Below are positions 25,123-34,775 of a stretch of 64,000 nucleotides of DNA, in pieces. The first letter of the stretch is position 1. Every line of letters starts with the position of its first letter. The position numbers and the translations under genes were made by a program. The notes beneath the pieces were generated by a model. That model saw only the letters and a program-made list of their open reading frames with translations, did no database searches and had not been told where the DNA came from. The DNA is taken from contig NZ_CP015136.1 in NCBI RefSeq assembly GCF_001618865.1, forward strand, positions 3,817,001 through 3,881,000, written 5' to 3'. The DNA comes from Luteitalea pratensis. GTDB lineage: Bacteria; Acidobacteriota; Vicinamibacteria; Vicinamibacterales; Vicinamibacteraceae.

Positions 25123-27576
25123 CTACGGACAGGCGCCCGTCGTGCCGCAGCGGCGGAAGATGTCGCGCAACTTGTCGTAGGCGATGGTCGCCATCGCGTC
25201 GTAGCCTGCCTGGCTCGGATGCAGGCCGTCGGGGCCCATGCTGATACCCGCGTAGCGCTCGCGGAAAACCTGCTGCTCCGCCGCCAGTCCTTCGAGCCGC
25301 CTGTTGTAGTCAGTGACCTTGGCCGGGTCGGTCGACTCGGTGCCGAAGATGTCCTTGCCGTACGACTGGAAGAGTTCGAGGACCACCTGCGCGCTCGTCG
25401 CCTTGGCGTCGACGACCATGCTCTTCATGCCGGCGGTCACGAAGCCTGGCGCGATGTTGGCGTTCAGGTCGTTGATGCCCTCGAGGAACAGGGCCACGTC
25501 GAACGGCGTGAAGTAGTCCGTCGGGTCAGCGCCAGTCGGTGCGAAGCAATTGGGCTGGCCGGCAGTGCACCGAGCCGACCGCGCCACGCCACCCGGGTTC
25601 GTGTTGCCGCCTCCGCCCGCAACCGTGACGAACTCTCCGGGCCATCCGGCGTTCGTGATCAGCGCATACGGACCGAACTGGGGATTCTGCGACAGCAGCA
25701 TCTTCAACTGGCGTGGGTACGGGCGCGACGCCTGGCCCGAGACCTTCATCGAGGTGCCCGGGATATAGCTCGTGACCTGTCCCCAGGTCAGGCTGTCGCC
25801 GAAGGTGAGGACAGTGAAGTACCGCGTGAAGTTCGGCGCCCGCAGGAACCGGCTCTGTGACCTCACGGTCACCTCGGTCGGGCCCGCGGAGCCGTAGCCC
25901 GTCGTGACGTTGCGCACCGGGACCGTCCATGACAACTCGGTCCGGTCGGGGCTGACCGTCACAGGCACGATCTGTCCGCCGAACCGCACCTCCGGCGCGG
26001 GGCCGAAGTTCTGCCCACGAATGGTCACCGAGGTCCCGCCGGTGAGCCGCCCCGATGTCGGCGTCATGCTCGCCACCTGCACGTCGACGGGCGCCTGCGC
26101 CGGCGTGCTGAACGTCCCGCTCCATGGCGTGCCGGCATTGGCATGGCCACCGTTGAACTCGTTCCAGTACATCGCCCGCTCGGCGACGAAGGGCTGCCCG
26201 CCCACGCTTTCGAGGAACGCCGCGAAGCGTCGGCCCTGGAGCAGATCGAAGTCCGGCGTGAGGCCCGCGGCTGGCCAGATGTTGGCGCGCGTGTTGGCCG
26301 GCACCCTCACCATGGTCGTCACCCCGGTGCCGTCTTCGGTCGCGAACGTCGCCCGGACGTCGATGTCCACGGCCGATGGATTCACCACCAGGAAGAAGCT
26401 GTCGTAACGCCCGCCGGACCCGTCATCGCCCTGACGTCCCTCTGCGAAAGCCCATTTCGCCACCGGTTGCTCGACGCCGGCAACGACGTGCCCCTCTTTC
26501 CACGGAAACGTCGGTGTGGTGGGATCAGCCGCCGACGGCGTGCCCCAGTACACGGATCGCTCGGCCACGATCGGCACGGAGCTGTTCAGGCGCACCGAGA
26601 ACGCCGTACCGGGCAGCAGGAGCGCGCCGCTCGCGTCGCGTTCCTGATCGGTCCAGATGTTGAAACGGCTTTGCGCCGGAACCATGTAGGTGCGACTCAG
26701 CGGCGCACCGCTGTCGCGGAAGAACGTCGCGGTGACCGACGCAGGCTGCGGGTTGTCGTTGCCGATCAGCAGGAACGTCTCGAACGCGATCGTCGCGTTG
26801 CCTCCCGTGAACCCCTCCGCGAAGTACCAAGTCGTCCGGCCGCTGGTGACGCCGAGCGCGTCATGGCCACTGCGGAAGTTGTCGAAGTACATCGCCCGTT
26901 CGGCGACTACCGGCTGGTCGCTTTCGACAACCGTAGAGAACCCCTGGCCTGCCAGCGCCGGATTCGCACTCGGCCAGAGCGTCGCGCGATTGCCAGGCTC
27001 GATCGTCGTCGACTCGGCCACGCTGGCGCCGTCCCCCTTCAGGTAGCGGACCGTGACCGCGGCTCGCGCCGCACTGGGGTTGGCGATCAGGATGAATGTC
27101 TCGAAGACGCCAGCCGCGCCCTCCGCGAGGATCCAGCGTTTCGCCGGTGCGGTCACACCGCTCGCGCCCGTTCCACCCGCGTACGGCGTGCCCGTGAGCG
27201 GGAAGAACATGGACCGTTCGACGACGATGTCGGCCGGTGTGCTGGTGTCCTTGACGACGGCTGACACCTGTGCGGACGTGGCCCCGTTCAGGGCAGGGAA
27301 CTCGCGTCGGATGTTGACGGTGAGCCGCCCCGTGGCTGGCAGCGTGAAGACCTTCTCGAGCACGGTGCCCGGCGGCGTGATCAGGGCGTCCGGCGCCGGT
27401 AGCAACCTGACTGTCACGCTGAGCGTGCTGGCCGACGGGTTGCCGACCAGGATGTCTTCGTCGAACGTGCCGTTGCTGGCTCCTTCGGCAAGGAACCACG
27501 TGCTCGCGCCTTGCGCGAAGGCAGGCGTCACCGCGCTGCCGCAAAGCAGTAGCGTGAGCGCGATCCGGGACAGCAT
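25123..27576 (-). CDS. Secreted multi-module protein with TIG and SGNH hydrolase domains (paralogue 1)
   Basis: The product has 817 residues. After the signal peptide (LSRIALTLLLCGSAVTPAFA) it has about four repeat modules of roughly 120 residues. Each starts like STWFLAEGASNGTFDEDILV or TTWYFAEGFTGGN, continues with ETFLLIGN, and ends in VAERAMYFD. The modules resemble the DUF5719 type. A TIG/IPT-like domain follows (TPTSGRLTGGTSVTIRGQNF). The C terminus is an SGNH hydrolase with intact catalytic blocks: LTFGDSLTWGQ, ITNAGWPGEF, LEGINDLNAN and PDGLHPSQAGYDAM. It is probably a surface or extracellular esterase. The ATG at 27576 gives the signal peptide. Confidence 0.85.
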   Translation of the reverse strand: MLSRIALTLLLCGSAVTPAFAQGASTWFLAEGASNGTFDEDILVGNPSASTLSVTVRLLPAPDALITPPGTVLEKVFTLPATGRLTVNIRREFPALNGATSAQVSAVVKDTSTPADIVVERSMFFPLTGTPYAGGTGASGVTAPAKRWILAEGAAGVFETFILIANPSAARAAVTVRYLKGDGASVAESTTIEPGNRATLWPSANPALAGQGFSTVVESDQPVVAERAMYFDNFRSGHDALGVTSGRTTWYFAEGFTGGNATIAFETFLLIGNDNPQPASVTATFFRDSGAPLSRTYMVPAQSRFNIWTDQERDASGALLLPGTAFSVRLNSSVPIVAERSVYWGTPSAADPTTPTFPWKEGHVVAGVEQPVAKWAFAEGRQGDDGSGGRYDSFFLVVNPSAVDIDVRATFATEDGTGVTTMVRVPANTRANIWPAAGLTPDFDLLQGRRFAAFLESVGGQPFVAERAMYWNEFNGGHANAGTPWSGTFSTPAQAPVDVQVASMTPTSGRLTGGTSVTIRGQNFGPAPEVRFGGQIVPVTVSPDRTELSWTVPVRNVTTGYGSAGPTEVTVRSQSRFLRAPNFTRYFTVLTFGDSLTWGQVTSYIPGTSMKVSGQASRPYPRQLKMLLSQNPQFGPYALITNAGWPGEFVTVAGGGGNTNPGGVARSARCTAGQPNCFAPTGADPTDYFTPFDVALFLEGINDLNANIAPGFVTAGMKSMVVDAKATSAQVVLELFQSYGKDIFGTESTDPAKVTDYNRRLEGLAAEQQVFRERYAGISMGPDGLHPSQAGYDAMATIAYDKLRDIFRRCGTTGACP

Positions 27577-27707
27577 TTCGAGATGACCACCAGGCCTGCG
27601 CGAGGAATGCGCCGAGGCCGAACGACCACGATAGATCGAGCGCCGCCCGCGGGGCAAGAGCGAGTGCAGTGGGTGATTCTCGGATACCTCCCTCGGATAG
27701 GAAGTAC

Positions 27708-27728
27708 GTGAATCCCCAATCCCGAATC
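27708..27728 (-). repeat. GATTCGG heptad array
   Basis: On the minus strand, three heptads (GATTCGG, GATTGGG, GATTCAC) lie about 20 bp after the stop codon of paralogue 2. This is another unit sequence with the same 7-bp period. Confidence 0.65.
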
Positions 27729-27750
27729 TCGCCGCCTGCGTCCCCTCGCT

Positions 27751-30165
27751 CTACTTGATGGTGCCCTTGATCACGCCGTAGACGATACCGGCCATCGTCT
27801 CGTAGCCATCCTGTGTCGGGTGAACGTCGTCGGTCCCGATCTCGACGCTGGCCCCGAAGTCGACGCGGGTGAACATCTCTTCGAGCGCCATCGTCCGGAT
27901 CGCGTCCAACATGTCGGAGCGCATCACCTGGATGCGGCCCATCACGACCGTTGCGCCGGAGGCACGGGCCGTCGTGCCCATGGAGCGCAGGGCGGTGATG
28001 GCGCCGCTCAATGAGCCGCCGGCATTCAGGTCGTTGAAACCCTCCAGGATGATCACGACGTCGTACTTCCTGGCGGTGACCAGCGGGCCGATGCGATCCG
28101 CCCCTCTGGTGGGGTTGCCCGAACAACCCGCAATCGACGCGCATTCCCCTGAGAATCCGGCGTTGTCCACGTCGGCGGTGGCCCCGTACTGCGCGTCCGT
28201 GTGCAGCACGCCTTCGAGCGCTTCAGGGTAGGGCGGATTGGCAAACGAGTACGTCTGCGTAAAGCCCGGGCTGACCGGCGTCGGATTGGTCGGCGTCGGG
28301 GGAGGCGGTGGAATCGGTATCCGCTCCACCAACTGACCCTCGGTGAAGCTGTCGCCGATGGCGAGCACGCGGAACACCCGCTGGATGGTGCCGGCGACCG
28401 TCGTGAACCCGGACGCCGTCACGCGGACGCGACTCGGTCCCACCGAGCCGAACCCGGTCGTGGCAGTACGAACGGGCGTGATTGCCGTGATCGTCGTGCT
28501 CGTCGCGGACGTCACCGTCATCGGAATACCGTCCAGCGTGACTTCCGAGTCGATGGAGAAGCCGGTGCCGCTGATCGTGATCGGCTCGCCGCCACTGAGG
28601 CGCACCTGGGCCGGCGAGATGCCCGTGATCGTGACCGTTGCCGGCGGATGCGCAGGCGCGGCGATGACACCTGGCCACGGCGTGCCCATGTTGACGTGAC
28701 CGGCACGAAAATCGCTGAATGCGTACATCGCGCGTTCGGCCACGAAGGTACCGCCGTTGGTGCTCTCGATCGCCACCGCGAACCGACGGTTGGCGAGGGC
28801 GCCGAGTGCGGATTCAGCGGTCCAGATGTTCGCACGGCCGCCTGCAGCGATCGTCCGCGTCGTCGTCACGCCGCCGCCGTCCTCGGTGAAGAACGTCGCC
28901 TTGACGTTCACCGCTGACGCCGAGGGGTTCGAGAGCAGGAAGAACGTGGAGTACGGCCGTACCGACCCGTCCTCGCCTTCGCGCCCTTCGGCGAACGCCC
29001 ACCTGGACGCCAGCACGGGTGACCCGGCGGTGGCATGGCCTTCCCGCCACGGGAGCGTCGGTGTCGTCGGGTCTGCGGCCGACGGCGTGCCCCAATACAT
29101 CGACCGTTCGGCAACGATCGGCTGTGTGGCGCGGACGGTCATCCCGAACGACGCGGCCTTGAGGCGCGCATCGAAGCTGCGTCCTTCCTGGTCGACCCAC
29201 ACAGTCAGGCGCTGATTGGGCGCCAGCGCGTAGTCGCGCGTCACCGTCTGGCCCGAATCGAGCTGGTAGGTCACGGATGCGGTCGTGGCGGCGCCATTGG
29301 TGTTGGCGAGCAGCAGAAAGGTTTCGAATGCCGTCTGCGCGTTGCCGCCCGTGTAGCCCTCGGCGAAGTACCATTCGTAGCTGGCCTCGGGCACGCCGAC
29401 GGCATCGTGTCCGCTGCGCTGAAAGCCGCTCCCGGTTGGCGAGGGGTCGAAGTACATCGCTCGCTCGGCGACGATCAATTTGCCGGGCTCGGTGCTCTCG
29501 ACGACCGTAGAGAACTCAGCGGATCCGAGTTGCGCCGGGTACTCGACCTGCGGCCAGAAAGTCGTCCGGCTGTTGGCGGGCAGCGTCCGCTCGAACGTGA
29601 CGATGTCTCCCGTGCTCTTGAGGTACTGGATGCGCACACTCACCGTGGTGGCGTTCGGATTGGCCACGAGGATGAACGTGCTGAACATGCCGCTCGCGCC
29701 CTCGGCGAGGATCCATCGCTGAGCCGTCGCTGTAACACCGCTGGCGTTGTGACCTCCCGCACGTGTCCCATCCGGGAAGTACATCGACCGTTCCACCACG
29801 ATGTTCTCGGGCGTGGACGTACCGGCCCTGACGGCCGAGACTGTTGCCGAGGCGGCGCCGTTCAACCCGGGAAACGCCTGGGCCACCCGCACCGTCAGGC
29901 GACCGGTCGCCTGCAGCGGGAAGGCCCTGCTCAGCGTCGTACCTGGAGCCAGCTGCGCACTCGGGTCTGGCAGGAGCGTGACCGTCACTGTCAGGTCGTA
30001 TGCGCCCGGGTTGCCGACCAGGATCTCCTCCTCGAGAACGGCGTTGCTCGCGCCCTCGGCAAGGAACCAGCGCGACGTATCCTGGGCCCACACCAAGGCG
30101 GGCGTGAACAGCAGGCAGGAGAGGACACAGAACAGCCGTAACACGTGTGTGGATCGCAAAGACAT
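27751..30165 (-). CDS. Secreted multi-module protein with TIG and SGNH hydrolase domains (paralogue 2)
   Basis: The 804-residue protein has the same plan as the neighbour at 25123: a signal peptide (LRLFCVLSCLLFTPALVWA), repeat modules (RWFLAEGASNAVLEEEILV, YEWYFAEGYTGGNAQTAFET, VAERSMYWGTPSAADPTTP), a TIG-like domain (ISPAQVRLSGGEPITISGTG) and an SGNH domain. The SGNH motifs are intact: LAIGDSFTEGQ, DNAGFSGEC, LEGFNDLNAGG and TDDVHPTQDGYETM. Its ATG lies 3 bp after the stop codon of the membrane protein gene at 30169, so the two are in one operon. Confidence 0.85.
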   Translation of the reverse strand: MSLRSTHVLRLFCVLSCLLFTPALVWAQDTSRWFLAEGASNAVLEEEILVGNPGAYDLTVTVTLLPDPSAQLAPGTTLSRAFPLQATGRLTVRVAQAFPGLNGAASATVSAVRAGTSTPENIVVERSMYFPDGTRAGGHNASGVTATAQRWILAEGASGMFSTFILVANPNATTVSVRIQYLKSTGDIVTFERTLPANSRTTFWPQVEYPAQLGSAEFSTVVESTEPGKLIVAERAMYFDPSPTGSGFQRSGHDAVGVPEASYEWYFAEGYTGGNAQTAFETFLLLANTNGAATTASVTYQLDSGQTVTRDYALAPNQRLTVWVDQEGRSFDARLKAASFGMTVRATQPIVAERSMYWGTPSAADPTTPTLPWREGHATAGSPVLASRWAFAEGREGEDGSVRPYSTFFLLSNPSASAVNVKATFFTEDGGGVTTTRTIAAGGRANIWTAESALGALANRRFAVAIESTNGGTFVAERAMYAFSDFRAGHVNMGTPWPGVIAAPAHPPATVTITGISPAQVRLSGGEPITISGTGFSIDSEVTLDGIPMTVTSATSTTITAITPVRTATTGFGSVGPSRVRVTASGFTTVAGTIQRVFRVLAIGDSFTEGQLVERIPIPPPPPTPTNPTPVSPGFTQTYSFANPPYPEALEGVLHTDAQYGATADVDNAGFSGECASIAGCSGNPTRGADRIGPLVTARKYDVVIILEGFNDLNAGGSLSGAITALRSMGTTARASGATVVMGRIQVMRSDMLDAIRTMALEEMFTRVDFGASVEIGTDDVHPTQDGYETMAGIVYGVIKGTIK

Positions 30166-30168
30166 GAC

Positions 30169-31812
30169 TTACCTGATGCGTTCGTACAGCACGACGTCGT
30201 CGCTGGCGGCGGCGATGCGCCAGCGGCCCGACGCCGCAATCAACTCGCGAGCCTCGCGTCGCTGGCTCCCGTACTCGGGCAGGTGAAGTACCACGTAGGA
30301 CACCCCCGCACGGTCGAGTTCCGCGAAACTGGCGGCCCTGAACGGAAAGTACCAGAGGATGTCGGCCCGTTTGCGGTACGACTCCGGGGTGAAGCCGCTG
30401 TACCCGTTCAGCAGGGGCTTCCAGTGCCGCGTCGAGTCCAACATGTAGTTGGCGTTGCGCGGCACGTCGATCGGCCGCCACCAGAACGGCATCTCGGCGA
30501 CCACTCCGGGCGGGAGGGCGGCGAGCGTGTCGTAGATCGGTGAGGGCTCGGGCGCACGGACGTACGGCACTGGCCCTCGGAACGCCTCGACGTTGACCGC
30601 CGCGACCGCAAGTACCGACGTGACGATCGCCATTCGCGGCCAGCGGCGGGTCAGGGCGGCGGTGCCGAATGCCGCCAGCAACGCCAGCCCGCTCAGCCAC
30701 AGCACCCCGAAGCGTGAGGCGGCGCGTACACTGCTGGCAAACGGCACGGCCCGATAGAAGACGTCGTACACGGGCGTGGCCGGACCGAACGACAGCACCA
30801 CGCCGACGATGGCGAGAGCGACTGCGACGCGCACTCGCGGGTCCCGCAAGCCAGCCTCTAAAGATACCACACCGGCGAGCGCCAGGAGCGTCGCGACGAT
30901 GCCCGGGAACAACGAGTCCTTCGGCTCGGCGCGCTGGTAGACGTCACGTGCCCAGCGCTCGTGGACCCGCGCAGGCGTGGCCGCGTAGGCGGCGCCGTTG
31001 GCCGACATCGCGGCGACCAGGTCGAGTGACCGGCTGAATCCCTGTGCCTGACGCATCTCTCGATAGGCCCGCAACACCGGCAGCACCAGGACCGCAATCA
31101 GCACGGCACCTGCCAGGCTGGCGGTAATCAGTGGCCGCAGCGGCGGCTCCCTCAGTTCCGGCCACCGCGCAGCCACCACCGTGAGGCCGCAGACGATGCC
31201 GAAGATCGCGAGATACCCCGATGTGAGCGCGAGCAGGGCGGTCGCTGCGCCGACGAGCAGGCCATCCCACAGGCGACGCCTGTCAGGCCGGCACAGGCCG
31301 TCGAGCCCGAGCAACAGCAGTGGCAGCCCGTAGGCGTGGATCGCCTGGATGTGGCCCATGCTGACGAGCGAGTGCGCATTGAAGGCAAAGAGGCTGCCGG
31401 CCACGAGGGACGCGCCGTAGTCGCCCGTCCATCGCCACGCGAGCCACTGCATCGCCCACGCCGAGAGCGCGTAACCGGCGAGCAGCAGCAGGTTGTACGT
31501 GAGGACCGGTCCGGCGCCGGCCGCGCGGATCGGCACGGCGAGCGCGCCTGGCACGATCACCGGATCCGAGAAGGCGATGGTGTGCCGCTCGGGGTGGAAG
31601 ATGTTGCCGTCGAGCACGTGTCGCGGATCGGTCACCAGTGCGTGCGCCACCCAGGCGATCGCCCATGCATTGAGGACCGTGTCCTTGTTGTCGTTGCGAC
31701 TGAGGGTCGCCGGCGCGGTTGCCAGGGGCCACGTGTGGGCGACGGCCAGGGCCACGAACAAGATCAGGGCAGCAAGCGGGCGTACGATCGCGCCGCGGAG
31801 AGAGTCGATCAC
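30169..31812 (-). CDS. Polytopic membrane protein, GT-C/YfhO-like
   Basis: The 547-residue protein has about eleven hydrophobic segments, beginning VRPLAALILFVALAVAHTWP. The first extracytoplasmic loop (LSRNDNKDTVLNAWAIAWV, then DGNIFHPERHTIAFSDPVIV) resembles the start of GT-C type membrane glycosyltransferases and YfhO-like proteins. A soluble C-terminal part of about 110 residues follows the last segment. The donor and acceptor cannot be named. The GTG at 31812 is a best guess; no clear ribosome site is seen. It forms an operon with paralogue 2, so it may build or modify the glycan that the SGNH enzyme acts on; this is inference. Confidence 0.7.
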   Translation of the reverse strand: MIDSLRGAIVRPLAALILFVALAVAHTWPLATAPATLSRNDNKDTVLNAWAIAWVAHALVTDPRHVLDGNIFHPERHTIAFSDPVIVPGALAVPIRAAGAGPVLTYNLLLLAGYALSAWAMQWLAWRWTGDYGASLVAGSLFAFNAHSLVSMGHIQAIHAYGLPLLLLGLDGLCRPDRRRLWDGLLVGAATALLALTSGYLAIFGIVCGLTVVAARWPELREPPLRPLITASLAGAVLIAVLVLPVLRAYREMRQAQGFSRSLDLVAAMSANGAAYAATPARVHERWARDVYQRAEPKDSLFPGIVATLLALAGVVSLEAGLRDPRVRVAVALAIVGVVLSFGPATPVYDVFYRAVPFASSVRAASRFGVLWLSGLALLAAFGTAALTRRWPRMAIVTSVLAVAAVNVEAFRGPVPYVRAPEPSPIYDTLAALPPGVVAEMPFWWRPIDVPRNANYMLDSTRHWKPLLNGYSGFTPESYRKRADILWYFPFRAASFAELDRAGVSYVVLHLPEYGSQRREARELIAASGRWRIAAASDDVVLYERIR

Positions 31813-31823
31813 CGGCGAGTATG

Positions 31824-31905
31824 GTAGGGCCCATTCTCCGAACGGGCCAATTCTTGGCGCCACGGGCCGCAGGGAGAGGGCCGGGCTCGGAGAGCCGGCC
31901 CTACC
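31824..31905. repeat. TAGGGCC palindromic elements
   Basis: TAGGGCCCATTCTCCGAACG then GGCC, and AGGGCCGGGCTCGGAGAGCC then GGCCCTACC, are two stem-loop units in opposite orientation within the 119-bp spacer between paralogue 3 and the membrane protein gene. The core TCTCCGA/TCGGAGA is shared with the element at 24268. Confidence 0.8.
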
Positions 31906-31931
31906 TTCTGCTGCTCCTTGCGCTGCGCGGT

Positions 31932-34481
31932 CTACGGGTTGCGCGGGCAACCTTTACCCGGCTTGTCGTTGCGGGCATCACAAGGCTGCAGCGGGAACTC
32001 GCGCGTGAGCTTTGTAAAAAGGTCGCTGGCCATCCTGTCGTAGCCTGCCTGTGTGGGTCGCCCGCCGACGGTCGGCACCTGGAAGAAGGACTGACGGTAA
32101 ATCTCCACACCGAGCGATGTGTCGGTCGTGACGCCCCAGATGGCATCCCCGAGCGCCTTGACGCTGTCGGCACTGAGGGTGCCGATGTTGGTCTCTTCGT
32201 ACTTGGTCATGAAGATGACAATCTTGCGATCGCGGGCGCTGGCGACCATGTTGCGCAGGGCGCCGGCGACGCTGTTGGGCAGGACGCCGGCCTCGACGTC
32301 GTTGACACCCTCGGCGAAGATCACGGCATCGAACGCATCGGAGGCGTTGGCGGCGGCGACCTGATCCGCGAGCGCCGGGAATCGCGACTGGCCCGACTGC
32401 GCCGTGCACCCGGTGTTGGTCGCCGAGGCGCATTCGAAGTTCGAGCCGCCGTTGGTCACGGTGACGTACTGGCCAAACTGCAGCACCTTCGATCCCGTCG
32501 CGGCGCCGGTGCTGGAGTTCAGCAAGTCCTTCTCGAACGCCTTGAGCGATGCCTCGAGTCTGGCCGGGAACGGCGTCGCAGCGACGCCCGGCGACCCATT
32601 GATCAGCCCCGTGACGTATTCGTCACCGAACGCGAGCACGTTCAGCTTGAACGTGAAGCCATTGGCGAGCGACGTGTTCGTGTTGTCGGGATTCACCACT
32701 CGCACGGTGGTCGGTCCGGCGGTCTGGTAGCCGTTGTAGAAATCGCGTGTCGGGGTCTTGGCCGTGATGGTCGTGCCGTCCTGTGACACCACGACGGCGG
32801 TCGCTTGATCCACATCGCCAAGCTTGGTATTGGCGTTGCGGTCCGCGGTCCACGTCGAATTGTCGAACAACACCTTGGCGCCCTGCTGGAAACCGGCACC
32901 CGTGATGGTGATCGTCTGCCCACCGGCCAGCCGCCCGCTCGAGGGCGACACGCTCGTGACGGCAAATGCTGGCGCGACCGGCGGAGCGGCAATGGCACCG
33001 GTCCAGCGCGTGCCGCCGTTCACGTGACCGGCGAGGAACCCGGCGCCCGAGTAGACGGCACGTTCGGCCACGAAGCCCGTGTTGGCAACCGCGGCACAGG
33101 CGGGATCGCTGCTGTTGATCGATTCGAGGAACGTCGCGAAGCGCTGGCCCGCGAGTTCGGGGAACTCGGCCGTCCAGATGTTGCTGCGCGAATTGGGCGC
33201 CACGCACAGCGTCCGGACGATGCCCTTGCCGTCCTCGCGAACGAACGTGGCCTGGACGAGCACGGGGATGTTCTGCGGATTGGCGAGCAGGAAGAAGGTG
33301 TCGAACGTGGTCGCCGCGGCGCCGAACCTGCCCTGCTGGCCCTCGGCGAAGGCCCACTTCGCCTCACCGGCAATGGTGCCGGCCGTGGCGTGTCCCTCTC
33401 TCCATGGGAACGTCGGCATCGTCGGGTCGCCGGCCGACGGCGTGCCCCAGTACATCGCGCGCTCCGCGACGATCGGGCTGGCCGCGGTCACGCGAATGCC
33501 GAACGCAGCTGCCGTGAGACGGCTGTCGAAGGTGCGGCCTTCCTGGTCGACCCAGACGGTGAAACGCTGCCGGGCGAGCAGGGGATAGGTGCGCGTCACG
33601 ACCTGACCGTTGTCGAGCAGATAATCGACGGTTGCGACCGTGTCCGTCGTGCCGGTGTTGGCCAGCAGCAGGTAGGTCTCGAACGCGGTCTCCGCATTGC
33701 CGCCGGTGAAGCCTTCGGCAAACAGCCACGTCGTGCTCGGACCCGTCACGCCGAGCGCGTCGTGGCCGCTGTGGAAGGCGTCGAAATACATCGCGCGTTC
33801 GGCGATCACCAGGTTGCCCGCCGTCAGCGACTCGATGACGGTGGAGAAGTCGGCCGACGCGAGCGGCACGTGCTCGCCACGCGGATACAACGTCACGCGC
33901 GAGTTGGCTGGCGCGACCTGCTCGGTCACGAACGACTCGCCCGTCCCGGTCAGGTACGTCGCGCGGACCGTCGTCGGCGTCGGGTTCGGGTTGGCGACGA
34001 GCACGAAGGTCTCGAACACGCCGCCGGAACCCTCGGCGAGCGTCCAGCGGTCCGAGAGGCCGTTCTGCGTCACGCCGCTGGCGTTATGCGAGCCGGACTG
34101 CGTCGCGCCCGGGAAGTACATCGTCCGCTCGACCACCACATCGGCCGGCGTCGCGTTGTCGCTCGCGAGCACCGCCGTCACGCTGGCCGAGGCGCTGCCA
34201 TTCAGGTTGAAGTCGCTGCCGAGACGCACGGTCAGCCGCGCACTGGGGCCGAGATCGAACGTCTTGGTCAGGGTCGGCGCAATCGCGTCCGACTGGGGCA
34301 GCAGCGTGACCGTGACCTTCAGTGCCTGCGCGCTGGGGTTGCCGACGAGGATCTCCTGCGCGAAGGTGGCGTTGTTGGCGCCCTCGGCGAGGTACCAGGT
34401 GGACGCCCCTTGTGCGCCGGCGTGCGGCACGGCGGCGAAGAATGCGAGAGCCGCCAGGGCCGCTCCACGAAACCAGGACAT
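31932..34481 (-). CDS. Secreted multi-module protein with degenerate SGNH domain (paralogue 3)
   Basis: The 849-residue protein has the same architecture as the two paralogues at 25123 and 27751. It has a signal peptide (AALAALAFFAAVPHAGA), modules starting STWYLAEGANNATFAQEILV and TTWLFAEGFTGGNAETAFET, and a TIG region (VSPSSGRLAGGQTITITGAG). In the SGNH part the nucleophile block reads LAFGDEYVTG instead of GDSxT, and the Asp-x-x-His block reads TVGGRPTQAGYDRM, so Ser, Asp and His are all replaced. The third block (AEGVNDVEAG) is kept. It is probably a binding protein rather than an enzyme. The ATG at 34481 follows GGGAGG. Confidence 0.85.
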   Translation of the reverse strand: MSWFRGAALAALAFFAAVPHAGAQGASTWYLAEGANNATFAQEILVGNPSAQALKVTVTLLPQSDAIAPTLTKTFDLGPSARLTVRLGSDFNLNGSASASVTAVLASDNATPADVVVERTMYFPGATQSGSHNASGVTQNGLSDRWTLAEGSGGVFETFVLVANPNPTPTTVRATYLTGTGESFVTEQVAPANSRVTLYPRGEHVPLASADFSTVIESLTAGNLVIAERAMYFDAFHSGHDALGVTGPSTTWLFAEGFTGGNAETAFETYLLLANTGTTDTVATVDYLLDNGQVVTRTYPLLARQRFTVWVDQEGRTFDSRLTAAAFGIRVTAASPIVAERAMYWGTPSAGDPTMPTFPWREGHATAGTIAGEAKWAFAEGQQGRFGAAATTFDTFFLLANPQNIPVLVQATFVREDGKGIVRTLCVAPNSRSNIWTAEFPELAGQRFATFLESINSSDPACAAVANTGFVAERAVYSGAGFLAGHVNGGTRWTGAIAAPPVAPAFAVTSVSPSSGRLAGGQTITITGAGFQQGAKVLFDNSTWTADRNANTKLGDVDQATAVVVSQDGTTITAKTPTRDFYNGYQTAGPTTVRVVNPDNTNTSLANGFTFKLNVLAFGDEYVTGLINGSPGVAATPFPARLEASLKAFEKDLLNSSTGAATGSKVLQFGQYVTVTNGGSNFECASATNTGCTAQSGQSRFPALADQVAAANASDAFDAVIFAEGVNDVEAGVLPNSVAGALRNMVASARDRKIVIFMTKYEETNIGTLSADSVKALGDAIWGVTTDTSLGVEIYRQSFFQVPTVGGRPTQAGYDRMASDLFTKLTREFPLQPCDARNDKPGKGCPRNP

Positions 34482-34775
34482 ACAAAAACCTCCCGCGCCG
34501 GGCCAACCCGGTCATCGGGAGCGCGGCGAGCCTGCCGATTATAGGAGATACCTCCAGAAAAGCCGGCAAAAAATGGCTTTACCTCGACCTTAATCCCGGC
34601 CGTGGCGACGCCCTCGTCAGGCACAACGCGCACCGACACATCTGTACGTGCGTCGACGAAACCGCGGGGGCGCGTTCAACCGACGCTGTCGGTCGGTTGG
34701 CACGCCTGCGCGACATTTCTCCGCTGCTGGTTGGCGTCGAGATACGGCAAGCGAGTTGCATTGCGGGGCTGCGGC
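34482..34775. promoter_or_regulatory. Divergent intergenic region with TATAAT and a GATACCTCC element
   Basis: On the minus strand TATAAT (34537-34542) lies about 55 bp upstream of the paralogue 3 start, with the imperfect palindrome GGAGGTATCTCC directly upstream of it (34544-34555). The forward sequence GATACCTCC (34547-34555) recurs at 27683-27691 upstream of paralogue 1. No convincing gene lies in the remaining 200 bp before the protease start, although the frame is open from 34602. Confidence 0.5.

Noticed and set aside
32805-34544. 579-codon open frame on the plus strand
   Set aside because: Antisense to SGNH paralogue 3, with Arg/Gly-rich sequence and no recognisable domain.
34602-34775. 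Longer N terminus for the matrixin-type protease
   Set aside because: The extra residues would precede and block an otherwise normal signal peptide.
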